In this document: piece by piece, positions 18,333 through 27,875 of the stretch | Numbering within the stretch: position 1 is the stretch's first letter | How the letters are laid out: the number at the start of each line of letters is the position of its first letter | NCBI GenBank assembly: GCA_000687975.1 | Contig: JIAB01000001.1 | Coordinates: forward strand, 3,076,001-3,140,000 | Source of the DNA: Lachnospiraceae bacterium AC2031 | GTDB taxonomy: Bacteria; Bacillota; Clostridia; Lachnospirales; Lachnospiraceae | DNA length: 64,000 nt | Reading direction: 5' to 3' | The notes under the pieces: model-generated | What the model saw: the letters and a program-made list of their open reading frames with translations, nothing else | Told to the model about the DNA's origin: nothing | The model's database searches: none | Translations under genes and position numbers: made by a program

Positions 18333-21300
18333 ATGAGAAATCTATCAAAGAAGTCGAGAGTGCATGCACTTTTTTTAGTGCTATTTTTTGCATTCTCTTT
18401 TTTTGCGTCTGGAGTTGGAAATCTTCAGGCGTCTGAAGTGAATGCAGCTGGACTGAAAGATGTTGAAGGGGTGCAGCCGGAGGGGCTGATTTATCTGAAG
18501 TTCGACTTTGGCGGCATGGGGGCGGCGGATGGTTACATTGGCGTTTCGGGTTCTGAGGGCTACGATGCGGCGAAGGGCTATGGCTTCAACCAGCCAGCGA
18601 ACTCCCACGATGTTGAAGCCGGTGGCGAGGGCGCGTGCAGTGATGCAGTAGCATTTGACTTCGGGAATGCCCATTTTAAGGTGGATCTGCCAGTAGGCGT
18701 TTATAAGATCACAGTTACAACGGGAAATGACATCTCCGACACTATTGAGGCCGAGGATGTGATGCAGCTTCTCTTTATGGAGGGAAGAAATGCGGTGGAT
18801 TCCTTCACGATTCCTGTTACTGATGGTCAGCTGAATATTTACGCTTCATATGGCGTGGGGGCTCAGCATTCTATAAGTACTCTGGAAATCGAGCAGGTTT
18901 CTACTGGAACAGAGACCAAGCCAACTATCTGGCTATGTGGAGATTCTACTGTCTGCAATTATTACAACGTAACTGACTCAGATCCCCGTGGCTGGGGCGA
19001 GTATCTGAAGAACTATATAGATACGGATACATATGATATAAGAAACGATTCTGTTAGCGGCATGCGTACTGCTAACATGGTTGAGAATTACTTTAAGGTT
19101 GTTGAGAAGTACGGCAAAGAGGGGGATATTCTCGTTCTTTCCCTGGGTATCAACGACTATGTGGACGAGCTGGATGCTTACAATAAGACTGGTAATCCGA
19201 TAGAGTCGGCCAACTACGTAGCAAATATGACGACTCTTGTTCAAAAGGGCAAGGAGCGCGGCATGACTGTTTATCTTGTAAAGCAGCACGGCGATATTAA
19301 TGAGTGCAAGTACCCTGTGCCTGAAAAGGAATACTTCAGCGATGAGCTGGATTCAATCGCAGCCTCTGAGGGCGTTGGCATCATCAATATGTTTAAGCCT
19401 TGGCTCCAGTTCTGTCTTGAAAAGTCCAAGGCGGTAGCTGAAACCTACTATGCCAGCGGCGTACATCCAAATGCTAAAGGAGCCGACAAGCTTGCTGAGA
19501 TTGCAGCTTCCCAGCTGTTTCCTATTGGAGAAAGTAGTGGGCCCGTAGTTGTGGATCCTTACACGGATTTTGACTCGGCGGCACAAGTTGCCTTCGAAAC
19601 CGTGGAGTCGGGGGAGGCCATTTCGAACCCACATAAGGGCTATGTTATGACGGTTTATAATCCAAACATGCTGTACGAGGGTAAGCATGAATACGGCATT
19701 GGGGGGATAAATGGAAATGAGGCTTGGAATCTGACGACGATCTGCAGCGACGTGCTGTTCTGGAAGGACCTGAATCCCCAGGAGGACGTTTATAATTTTG
19801 AGAAGATCGACAAGATGCTGGAAGCTTGCGAGCATGCGGGAATGACTTACGGTATGCGAATTATTCCGTACACGACTTGCAAGGGTACGGACGATAATTA
19901 CGGTGCGGACCACGATTTTGTGCCTCAGTGGGTTTACGACAAGGGTGCGAAGAAGGATACAGTGACTTATACACATAAGAAGCCTTCGCCTACCATTAAG
20001 GTGCCGAATTGGTCGGACCCTATATACATTTCCAGCTATAAGAAGTTCATTGCGGCGCTGGCTGAGAAGTACAACGGGGATCCTCGCGTGGAGTACATGG
20101 AGATCCGTGCTTTCGGAAACATGGGTGAGTGGCATACGGGCGAGTTCGTGGGAAATGACCTCCCAACACTTGATATTCAGAAGGACATGCTGTCTTACAT
20201 TGCGTCTCAGTTTACGGAGACTACCTGCAGCGTATTCGTAGATGCTCGTGAGCTTTATGACTACGCTAATGATCTGGGATTTGTGAAGCGTAATAATGGG
20301 CTCATAATGGCGAAGAATACTGAGTGGGAACTGGTGCCTTCATATCGTGCGGGGGTTATGACTATGGCGGACAGCCACAGCTCTTATGAGGAAATGCTGA
20401 AGGCGGATGAAAAGGAATATCTTAGGTGGACTCCTGAAAGATACCGGGAGTCTATCGAGATTGCTCATCTTTCTATATTTGCATTTGACCAGGAGAGCAC
20501 GGGAAGCTACAAGTTCTATAAGGAGAACAAGGAGCTTTGCGATGAGATGTGCAACCGTCTGGGTTATAACTTTACGGTATCTTACGCGAAGAGGGCTGGA
20601 AACAAGCTGAAGGTTACTATAAAGAACACAGGACTTGCGCCTGCATTTTTCGACATCGACCTTTGTGCGGAGATTACAGATGAGTCGGGTAACAAGATAG
20701 AGAATTTCGGAGAGCCTATAAGAATCGCTAAGGGCAGCTTCGGAGATGGTGACGAGAGGTCGTACATGTTCGAGTATGATGGTACTTTGGAGTCAAATGC
20801 TACTATCTGCCTTGCAATGTATGAGAGCAAGAAGTTTGCCAGCGTGAGTGATCTGGTAAACGGTAAGGAGAATCCGACAGTTAGGTTTGACAATAAGAAT
20901 AACATGGAGACTAAGCGACTGAAGCTGGTGGAGACCTGGAGAGCGACGGATGAAACTGGTAATGGTGCTAGCAATGTTGTAGATAACGGTACAGATAATG
21001 GAACTGGTAATGGTAATGGTGCTGGTAACGTTTCTGCTAATAATGCAAATGATTCAGATAAAAGCACTAAGAATAATAATGCTCAGAAGGATAATTCTAT
21101 AGACGAAAACTGTCAGGACGGTGAAGGAGATTCATATACACCAACAAATTTATCCAATGAATGGTATAATGGCAAATGGTACAACGCAGATGGCACCCAG
21201 ACCTACGAAGGCATTATGTCATGGAAGTGTAATTCGAAAGGCTGGTGGGTGGAAGATACATTTGGCTGGTACCCTGTGTCATGCTGGCAGAAGATAGATG

Positions 21301-21530
21301 GACTTTGGTACTATTTTGATTCGGAGGGCTACATGGCGGAGAATGAGTGGCGGGACGGCTACTGGCTGAGTGGCAGTGGCGCCTGGACCTATGAGCCGAT
21401 GGGTTCCTGGGGACACAACTCCAAGGGCTGGTGGTACGGCGATACTTCTGGTTGGTACGCATATGGCCAGTGGCAAAAGATTAACGGCACCTGGTACTAC
21501 TTTAATAACTCGGGTTATTGGGTAAAATGA
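18333..21530 (+). CDS. Secreted SGNH acetylesterase (CE12-like) fused to a glycosidase-like domain and cell-wall-binding repeats
   Basis: A 1065-residue secreted protein. Order: signal peptide (to about residue 37), a beta-sandwich carbohydrate-binding-like domain (LIYLKFDFG...), an SGNH hydrolase of the rhamnogalacturonan acetylesterase type (GDSTVCNYY near 204, SLGINDY, and SGVHPNAKGADKLAE near 377, giving Ser, Gly, Asn, Asp/His), then a TIM-barrel-like region (about 425-860; NPHKGYVMTVYNP, DLNPQEDVYNFEKIDKML, MEIRAFGNMGEWHTGE) resembling DUF4832/beta-galactosidase-like proteins. An Asn/Gly-rich linker (about 880-935) leads to aromatic wall-binding repeats. It likely removes acetyl groups from pectin-type glycans at the cell surface; the second domain's activity is unknown. 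The ribosome-binding site is AAGGAGAG. Confidence 0.85.
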   Translation: MRNLSKKSRVHALFLVLFFAFSFFASGVGNLQASEVNAAGLKDVEGVQPEGLIYLKFDFGGMGAADGYIGVSGSEGYDAAKGYGFNQPANSHDVEAGGEGACSDAVAFDFGNAHFKVDLPVGVYKITVTTGNDISDTIEAEDVMQLLFMEGRNAVDSFTIPVTDGQLNIYASYGVGAQHSISTLEIEQVSTGTETKPTIWLCGDSTVCNYYNVTDSDPRGWGEYLKNYIDTDTYDIRNDSVSGMRTANMVENYFKVVEKYGKEGDILVLSLGINDYVDELDAYNKTGNPIESANYVANMTTLVQKGKERGMTVYLVKQHGDINECKYPVPEKEYFSDELDSIAASEGVGIINMFKPWLQFCLEKSKAVAETYYASGVHPNAKGADKLAEIAASQLFPIGESSGPVVVDPYTDFDSAAQVAFETVESGEAISNPHKGYVMTVYNPNMLYEGKHEYGIGGINGNEAWNLTTICSDVLFWKDLNPQEDVYNFEKIDKMLEACEHAGMTYGMRIIPYTTCKGTDDNYGADHDFVPQWVYDKGAKKDTVTYTHKKPSPTIKVPNWSDPIYISSYKKFIAALAEKYNGDPRVEYMEIRAFGNMGEWHTGEFVGNDLPTLDIQKDMLSYIASQFTETTCSVFVDARELYDYANDLGFVKRNNGLIMAKNTEWELVPSYRAGVMTMADSHSSYEEMLKADEKEYLRWTPERYRESIEIAHLSIFAFDQESTGSYKFYKENKELCDEMCNRLGYNFTVSYAKRAGNKLKVTIKNTGLAPAFFDIDLCAEITDESGNKIENFGEPIRIAKGSFGDGDERSYMFEYDGTLESNATICLAMYESKKFASVSDLVNGKENPTVRFDNKNNMETKRLKLVETWRATDETGNGASNVVDNGTDNGTGNGNGAGNVSANNANDSDKSTKNNNAQKDNSIDENCQDGEGDSYTPTNLSNEWYNGKWYNADGTQTYEGIMSWKCNSKGWWVEDTFGWYPVSCWQKIDGLWYYFDSEGYMAENEWRDGYWLSGSGAWTYEPMGSWGHNSKGWWYGDTSGWYAYGQWQKINGTWYYFNNSGYWVK

Positions 21531-21600
21531 GTCAAAATGCTCAAAGCCAAAGTGACTCAAAAATGAGTCGATTCGGCTTTGAGCCGTTTTGACTCATTTT
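21526..21600. repeat. Two family C repeats
   Basis: Two copies, AATGAGTC...GTGACTCA and AATGAGTCGATT...GACTCATT with inner CGGCTTTGAGCCG. The TGA stop of the 18333 gene is the TGA of the first AATGAGTC. The second copy lies directly before the TATAAT-like box (21605) of the ABC-F gene. Confidence 0.85.
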
Positions 21601-21639
21601 GTGTTATAATGGGGAGACTACGGATTTAAGGAGAATGTT

Positions 21640-23199
21640 GTGAGTATTTTAAATGTTGATAATTTGACACATGGCTTTGGCGACAGGGCCATCTTTGAGG
21701 ATGTTTCGTTCAGACTGCTGGCGGGAGAGCACATCGGGCTCATCGGCGCCAACGGCGAGGGAAAGTCCACATTCATGAATATAATTACGGGCCAGCTCCA
21801 GCCTGACGAGGGCAAGATCGAGTGGGCTAAGAACGTGAAGGTCGGTTACCTGGATCAGCATGCGGTGCTGAAGGAGGGAATGACCATCCGTGACGTGCTG
21901 GCAAGCGCCTTTGATTCTTTATATGAAATGGAATCGCGCATGAACGAGCTTTACGAGAAGATGGGCGACGCCACTGAGGAAGAGATGAATGCATACATGG
22001 AAGAGACAGGTACTATTCAGGACCTGCTGACGAACCATGATTTCTATATGATCGATGCAAAGGTAGAAGAAGTTGCAAGGGCTCTTGGACTCTTAGACCT
22101 GGGACTTGATAGAGATGTAACAGAACTTTCTGGTGGACAGAGAACAAAGATCCTTCTGGGCAAGTTGCTTCTTGAAAAGCCAGACATTCTGCTCCTTGAC
22201 GAGCCAACAAACTATCTGGATGCAGAGCATATCGCGTGGCTGAAAAGGTACCTGCAGGAGTACGAAAACGCTTTTATACTGATTTCGCACGATATTCCAT
22301 TTCTCAATAGTGTTATAAATATCATCTACCACATGGACGGCCAGTACCACAGTCTGGACCGCTACGTGGGCGATTACGACAAGTTCACTGAGGTGTACGA
22401 GATGAAGAAGGCTCAGCGTGAGGCGGCGTACAACCGTCAGCAGCAGGAGATTGCTGAGCTGAAGGACTTTGTGGCTCGTAACAAGGCCCGTGTGGCAACA
22501 CGAAACATGGCCATGTCCCGTCAGAAGAAGCTGGACAACATGGACATCATCGAGAAGATTTATGACAAGCCGAAGCCGGAATTTAACTTTAAGGTGGCGA
22601 AAACTCCGAGCAAGATCCTGTTCGAGACGTCGGACCTTATCATCGGATACGACGAGCCGCTGTCATCACCACTTAACGTGTCTATGGAGCGTGGCTCCCG
22701 AATCGTGCTGACAGGTTCAAATGGTATTGGAAAAACTACTTTACTTAAGAGTATCCTTGGTCTCATCCCTGCTTTAAGCGGTAGCGTTGAGCTGGGCGAG
22801 AACTTAGAGGTTGGCTACTTTGAGCAGGAGATGCGTGCTGATATCGAGACTACATGTCTGCAGGAAATCTGGGAGGAGTTCCCAGGCTTCACACAGTACG
22901 AGGTACGTTCTGCCCTTGCCAAGTGTGGTCTTACTACAAAGCACATCGAAAGTAAATGTAAGGTCCTCTCTGGAGGTGAGCAGGCGAAGGTGCGTCTCTG
23001 CAAGCTGATCAACCGTGAGTCAAACCTTCTTGTGCTGGACGAGCCTACTAATCATCTGGATGCGGACGCGAAAGAAGAACTGGCCAGAGCGCTGAAAGAG
23101 TACAAAGGAAGTATCCTGATGGTGTGCCACGAGCCAGAGTTTTATGAGGACATAGCCACAGAGGTGTGGGACTGCACAAAGTGGACCACAAAACTATAA
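21640..23199 (+). CDS. ABC-F family ATPase (YkpA/YbiT-like)
   Basis: A 519-residue soluble protein with two ATP-binding cassettes and no membrane segment. Cassette 1 has Walker A GANGEGKST, signature LSGGQRTK and Walker B ILLLDEPTNYLD; cassette 2 has GSNGIGKTT, LSGGEQAKV and LLVLDEPTNHLD. The linker with IAELKDFVARNKARVATRNMAMSRQKKL is typical of the family, whose members act on ribosomes in translation or antibiotic protection. This one looks like the housekeeping YkpA/YbiT type and not a resistance protein. The start is GTG with AAGGAG 8 bases upstream. Confidence 0.92.
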   Translation: MSILNVDNLTHGFGDRAIFEDVSFRLLAGEHIGLIGANGEGKSTFMNIITGQLQPDEGKIEWAKNVKVGYLDQHAVLKEGMTIRDVLASAFDSLYEMESRMNELYEKMGDATEEEMNAYMEETGTIQDLLTNHDFYMIDAKVEEVARALGLLDLGLDRDVTELSGGQRTKILLGKLLLEKPDILLLDEPTNYLDAEHIAWLKRYLQEYENAFILISHDIPFLNSVINIIYHMDGQYHSLDRYVGDYDKFTEVYEMKKAQREAAYNRQQQEIAELKDFVARNKARVATRNMAMSRQKKLDNMDIIEKIYDKPKPEFNFKVAKTPSKILFETSDLIIGYDEPLSSPLNVSMERGSRIVLTGSNGIGKTTLLKSILGLIPALSGSVELGENLEVGYFEQEMRADIETTCLQEIWEEFPGFTQYEVRSALAKCGLTTKHIESKCKVLSGGEQAKVRLCKLINRESNLLVLDEPTNHLDADAKEELARALKEYKGSILMVCHEPEFYEDIATEVWDCTKWTTKL

Positions 23200-23253
23200 A
23201 TTTGTAGTATAATGAGACCATGGGGGAAAACTAAAAAAAGGAGAGGGGTTGCT

Positions 23254-25668
23254 ATGGGTAAATGGGGTAACAAATCTAAATGGATTGCCATAGTGATGGC
23301 ATGTTTTATGCTGCTTACAGTGTTCGCTCCGGGACTTGATTCCAGAGCGGCCAGCGGTTGGCGTCATGATTCCAACGGCTGGTATTACATGGTGGGCAGC
23401 AATTATTATGCAGGTCAGTGGGCCAAGATCGATGGCGGCTGGTATTACTTTGATTCCAGCGGTTACATGGAGTCCAGCTGCTACCGCGATGGCTACTGGC
23501 TGGGCGGAAATGGAGCCTGGGTTGATGGCTACAGCGGCGGAACCTGGAAGACCAACGGCATAGGCTGGTGGTTCGAGGATAATGGCTGGTTCCCATCAGG
23601 ACAGTGGCTGAAGATCAACGGCGACTACTACTATTTTAATTCTAGCGGTTATATGGAGTATAGCTGCTACCGCGATGGTTGCTGGCTCACAGGCAGTGGT
23701 GCTTGGGATTCCAACTATTACGGCGGAACCTGGAAGACCAACGGTGTAGGCTGGTGGTACGAGGACAACGGCTGGTTCCCAGCTAATATGGGCCTCTGGA
23801 TTGACGGTGATTATTACTGGTTCAATGCAGACGGGTACTGGGACGTGGACGAGTCCAATAGAAGAAAATCTGACGGCTCATCAGGCTCCAACACCGGTAT
23901 GGGCGACACATCGGGCAATGGTTCCGGTAATGGCTCAGGTAGCGGCTCTGGCGGAAGTGGTAACGGTTCAGGTGGTTCCGGCGGTAACTCTGGAGGTACA
24001 GCACCTACAAAGATGAACAGTGATGGCAGGTCTTATGATGGTGTTACCACAGACGCTACTCAGTATTCTTATGAAGTAATACCGATGATGGCTCCATTTA
24101 ACACCTTCTTTTATGTTAAGACTGATAATCCGGATCCGGATTCCTTCAGATTCTATGATCATTCCACAAAGTATCCAAACGATGAGTATGGTTCAGAACC
24201 ATACATTTCTTACTATGCGAAGTCATTTGCCGACGTAAAGTACGAAAATGCCACGACTTACAGAGTAAATGGCGGTTATATCTGCTATGGCTACGCGGGT
24301 CTTACTGACGGCGGCGAGCTGACACTTCAGCAGGAAGTGCTGGAAGAGGATGGATGGGGATATTACTATTCAAAATATCAGGACACCGACATCAAGGTTC
24401 AGACCGCGGATCTTGTGGACACCGTGGATTACCTGATCCAGACCTACAGCGATTCCAGCAAGGGGTACTTCGAAAATCTTTCGGCAATTCAGAGTGGGCT
24501 TGATAGCATTTGCCTTTATGATGGCGTGTCAATTCTCGGCGAAGTGGTAAAGATGACTTCTAGAAAGACAGTGAATGGCGAGTCTGTAACGGGCGAGTGC
24601 TACTACGGAATTCTTAGTGCGGGTCACGCTGATCAAGTGTTCTACATGGGTTCGCCTTACACGAGACTTAACTACAAGCCTATGCTCACAAGCTACCTGT
24701 ATCCTTACATTCTGGATTCGCTGGGCTTCCCATCTATGATGGCGACTGTTGCGGTTCGTATGGATCCGAACGCGACCTATGAGAGGGACAGCTACACTCA
24801 TTACCTCGTTCACATTACGCATAATGGCGAGACACGGTCCTATGGCGGCGCTGGAAATGGTGGCGGCCAGGGTATCAATACCAGCGACATCGTGCATTAC
24901 TACAAGTTCGACGGTTCTGCTGACGATGCTTATAACAGGATAAGTCTGCAGACCATCGGCGATGACATATGTTATTACGGCACACTGGATATCGACAGCG
25001 ACATCGATAAAAACGGACTCAAATGGAGCTCTATCCGAAAGACAGTCGGCACTGGTGGTAGCTACGTTCGAATCAACGCTTCCAACTGGATGTCCTATTC
25101 AGGAACTAAGGCAGAAAAGTCTGTATCTGAATGCTTTACATATATCTATGACGATGGATCCACAAATGAAGACCTTACCTTCGGTGGCATTGGATGCTTC
25201 TCAAACTGCTGGTTCGATGGAAGATACTACAACGATTATGAGCAGATTTATAAAGGCGTGACATTTGACGAAAGTGTTGAAAAGGTACAGCCATCCCTTG
25301 CATTTAAAGACTATAAATATGTGGCTAACATCCCATCAAAATATAAATACAACTATAGTGAAGATATTACGAGTTCGATGTATGATTCAGTCACCGGTAC
25401 CTGGAAGGGCTTCTCAAGGTTCTACTATGACTCAACTAGCGAAACATGGAAGAGTACTCTGATAGATCAAATTTATTACTATGACAAAGATAAACGTAGC
25501 ACAGTATACCTTAAAGATGATCCAACTCTGGGTGCTGCCTTCGTAGATGCCTGCACCATAACAAAGGATGAGGCAAAGGCGATGAACATCGACCGCAACA
25601 CCAACACAGATCCAACCGAGTACTACATCTACGACATGACCGTAGAACCAGGTACATATCATAAATAA
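23254..25668 (+). CDS. Secreted protein with N-terminal wall-binding repeats and an unknown C-terminal domain
   Basis: An 804-residue secreted protein. The signal peptide (WIAIVMACFMLLTVFAPGLDSRAAS) is followed by aromatic repeats of about 40-50 residues (GWYYMVGSNYYAGQWAKIDG; YYFNSSGYMEYSCYRDG), then a Gly/Ser-rich linker (about 23880-24000) and a large C-terminal region without a domain I recognise. Unlike the other two repeat proteins here, the wall-binding module is at the N-terminus. The start at 23254 has AAAGGAGAGGGG upstream; the longer frame from 23212 would precede this site. Confidence 0.8.
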   Translation: MGKWGNKSKWIAIVMACFMLLTVFAPGLDSRAASGWRHDSNGWYYMVGSNYYAGQWAKIDGGWYYFDSSGYMESSCYRDGYWLGGNGAWVDGYSGGTWKTNGIGWWFEDNGWFPSGQWLKINGDYYYFNSSGYMEYSCYRDGCWLTGSGAWDSNYYGGTWKTNGVGWWYEDNGWFPANMGLWIDGDYYWFNADGYWDVDESNRRKSDGSSGSNTGMGDTSGNGSGNGSGSGSGGSGNGSGGSGGNSGGTAPTKMNSDGRSYDGVTTDATQYSYEVIPMMAPFNTFFYVKTDNPDPDSFRFYDHSTKYPNDEYGSEPYISYYAKSFADVKYENATTYRVNGGYICYGYAGLTDGGELTLQQEVLEEDGWGYYYSKYQDTDIKVQTADLVDTVDYLIQTYSDSSKGYFENLSAIQSGLDSICLYDGVSILGEVVKMTSRKTVNGESVTGECYYGILSAGHADQVFYMGSPYTRLNYKPMLTSYLYPYILDSLGFPSMMATVAVRMDPNATYERDSYTHYLVHITHNGETRSYGGAGNGGGQGINTSDIVHYYKFDGSADDAYNRISLQTIGDDICYYGTLDIDSDIDKNGLKWSSIRKTVGTGGSYVRINASNWMSYSGTKAEKSVSECFTYIYDDGSTNEDLTFGGIGCFSNCWFDGRYYNDYEQIYKGVTFDESVEKVQPSLAFKDYKYVANIPSKYKYNYSEDITSSMYDSVTGTWKGFSRFYYDSTSETWKSTLIDQIYYYDKDKRSTVYLKDDPTLGAAFVDACTITKDEAKAMNIDRNTNTDPTEYYIYDMTVEPGTYHK

Positions 25669-25672
25669 TCAG

Positions 25673-25701
25673 AGGGCGGCCAGTGGGGCCGCCCTTTCTT
25701 T
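25673..25701 (+). terminator. Intrinsic terminator
   Basis: GGGCGGCC / GGCCGCCC stem followed by TTTCTTTC after the 23254 gene. Confidence 0.88.
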
Positions 25702-25813
25702 CAGAAGTGAAAGATTGTTGAAATAATGTGGTAAGAATGGTGTGTTACTCTAGTTTATGTAAAAAGCAAGAGCATTAAAGGAAATGCAATAAACATAAAG
25801 GTAGGGTGATACA

Positions 25814-27793
25814 GTGTCGTACAATAATACAACATCAAACAAAACTACAAGAAACACAACAAATAAGAAAAAGAAGAAGTATGTAAGAGATAAGACAGTA
25901 AGGAAGAGAGCAGTCAAGAGACTTGCCACAAGTTCGCTCAGTGCGAATATAGGCAAGTACGCAGTGATGGTATTCTCCATCGTCCTTACAACGGTTCTGT
26001 TCTCGTCCCTCTTCACGATTGTGGGAAGCATCATCAGCGAGCTCACACAGTCATCAATGGGAGAGTACAATTACCTGGACCCAGTAGCAATGATGGTTTG
26101 CGCTATCGCAACACTGATCTTCATGATCTCGGGTTACCTGATCATCTACAACATATTTGATCTTAACATTATCTCCGACATGAAGGAATTCGGCCTTCTC
26201 AAGACCATCGGTACATCTGAAAAGCAGATCAGAACTATGATCAAAATGAGATCTCGCCGACTTAGTCTTATCGCAATTCCAATCGGTCTTGCAATCGGCT
26301 GTGGTATAGCAGGATGGTTCCTTCCTACAATCGGAAACTTCATCAATACAACAGGCGTGGACAAGGGCAAGGTTCATATGAATATCTGGATCATCATCGT
26401 CACAGTTATCTTCGCCTATATGACAGTAGCAATAAGTGCACGTAAGCCATGCCGCAAGGCGTCCAAGATGTCACCAGTGGAGGCATCAAGGTTCACTGGT
26501 TTCCTTCGAAAGAATGGAAAGCCAAGGAAGAAGACATTTGTCGTTGTCATGTCACTGACACTTTCTTTCGTGCTTCTCAACAGCGCATATACAATAATGG
26601 ACAGCTTCAACCTTGAAGAGTCAGCAGAGAATTTCGTAGTAAGCGACTTCTGTGTACAGGATTCACTTCTTGATAACGCAGGTGCTTCGGACAAAAATCT
26701 TAGCGCAGTCGGCGAGGATTTCTTCGCTGAACTTGAAAAGCAGGACGGCGTTGAGGCTGTTGGCAACATGTATGTAACATATGAAAATCACAAGTTTTCC
26801 CCAGAGGTATGGGACGAGATTGAGGATTACTTCTTCTCAGATGAAGTAGTCAAGATGACGATCGAGTCATTCTATACCGACGAGGGCTACTCAATAAATA
26901 ACTATCTATCTGACATGCGCAGCAGTCGTTCTATCGAGGGTAACACTTATGGTATGGGCCAGCTAGCGGTAGAAAAGATGGAGGACGTTCAGACTATGGA
27001 CGGCGGCGACAGCATCGACTGGAACAAGTTCAACTCTGGCAAATATGTAATCGCAGAAAGATGGCAGTACGCCAGCGACGGTTTCCTGAGCATCGTTTGC
27101 CCAGGCGACAAGGTAGAGATTGGCGGCCGTGAATATACAGTATACGCTTCAGTAGATATTCCTATGGAGGTTGAGTATCCAGTATATAAGGCAATTGAAT
27201 GCAACTTCATCCTTCCAGAAGACGAGTACCTTAAAATCTACGGCAAATGTGATCCTATGAGAACTCTTATCGATGTAGAGGATGACAAGGAGACAGCATT
27301 TGAATCCTGGATCAGCAGCTACCTTAAAGGTTCAAACCTTAACTACACATCAAAGCAGAGCGTGATAGAGGACAATAAGGCATTTGGTAACCTCTTTGCA
27401 CTTGGTGGAATCTTCGTAGCAGTAATACTTGGTATCATCGGAGTTATGAACTTCGCCAACACTATGATCGCATCTATCATCGCCAGGAACCGTGAGCTTG
27501 CAATGCTTGAGGCAGTTGGTATGACACCAAAGCAGCAGAAGCATAGCCTCATGAAAGAAGGCTTCAGATACTTCACAATCACATCTGTACTCACAGTTAT
27601 CTTATCAACTATCGCTAGTGTAACTGGAGTTCACACATTTATTGAAAATCTTCCAATGTTCAGCTGGAACTTTTCACTTACGGCACTTGCAGTTGTCCTG
27701 CCAGTAGTAGGACTCATGGTAATGATCGTACCTGCACTTGCCTACAACAAAATCAGCAAGAAGACAGTCGTAGAAAGACTTCGTGTTGAGTAA
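25814..27793 (+). CDS. FtsX-like ABC transporter permease
   Basis: A 659-residue membrane protein with an N-terminal basic, Lys-rich cytoplasmic tail, FtsX-type membrane segments (VMVFSIVLTTVLFSSLFTI; MMVCAIATLIFMISGYLII), an outer domain of about 250 residues in the middle and a C-terminal FtsX core (GGIFVAVILGIIGVMNFAN; TALAVVLPVVGLMVMIVPAL). The motif RNRELAMLEAVGMTPKQ is typical. Such permeases work with an ATPase (MacB/Bce type), which is absent on either side here. The start is GTG (25814). It is followed by a family B palindrome that could end transcription. Confidence 0.85.
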   Translation: MSYNNTTSNKTTRNTTNKKKKKYVRDKTVRKRAVKRLATSSLSANIGKYAVMVFSIVLTTVLFSSLFTIVGSIISELTQSSMGEYNYLDPVAMMVCAIATLIFMISGYLIIYNIFDLNIISDMKEFGLLKTIGTSEKQIRTMIKMRSRRLSLIAIPIGLAIGCGIAGWFLPTIGNFINTTGVDKGKVHMNIWIIIVTVIFAYMTVAISARKPCRKASKMSPVEASRFTGFLRKNGKPRKKTFVVVMSLTLSFVLLNSAYTIMDSFNLEESAENFVVSDFCVQDSLLDNAGASDKNLSAVGEDFFAELEKQDGVEAVGNMYVTYENHKFSPEVWDEIEDYFFSDEVVKMTIESFYTDEGYSINNYLSDMRSSRSIEGNTYGMGQLAVEKMEDVQTMDGGDSIDWNKFNSGKYVIAERWQYASDGFLSIVCPGDKVEIGGREYTVYASVDIPMEVEYPVYKAIECNFILPEDEYLKIYGKCDPMRTLIDVEDDKETAFESWISSYLKGSNLNYTSKQSVIEDNKAFGNLFALGGIFVAVILGIIGVMNFANTMIASIIARNRELAMLEAVGMTPKQQKHSLMKEGFRYFTITSVLTVILSTIASVTGVHTFIENLPMFSWNFSLTALAVVLPVVGLMVMIVPALAYNKISKKTVVERLRVE

Positions 27794-27799
27794 AATACA

Positions 27800-27830
27800 C
27801 CTGCCACTGGGGATGGTTCTCAGTGGCAGG
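27800..27830. repeat. Family B palindromic repeat
   Basis: CCTGCCACTGGGGATGG and TTCTCAGTGGCAGG form a stem followed by TTTTAGG. It lies directly after the permease gene and may serve as its terminator. Confidence 0.8.
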
Positions 27831-27875
27831 TTTTAGGTTGTTGTGGTAGAATTACTACATAGGGGGTGTTCTGAT

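Noticed and set aside
19353-20135. Long minus-strand frame inside the esterase gene
   Set aside because: It is a shadow of the plus-strand gene, with no ribosome-binding site and protein-like features only by codon mirroring.
21640-23199. ABC-F protein as an antibiotic-resistance determinant
   Set aside because: Linker and length fit the housekeeping YkpA/YbiT group, and no attenuation leader is visible.
25814-27793. A dedicated ATPase for the FtsX-type permease
   Set aside because: Looked on both sides; the ABC-F protein nearby is soluble and not a transport partner. The ATPase must be elsewhere, or the permease is an orphan.
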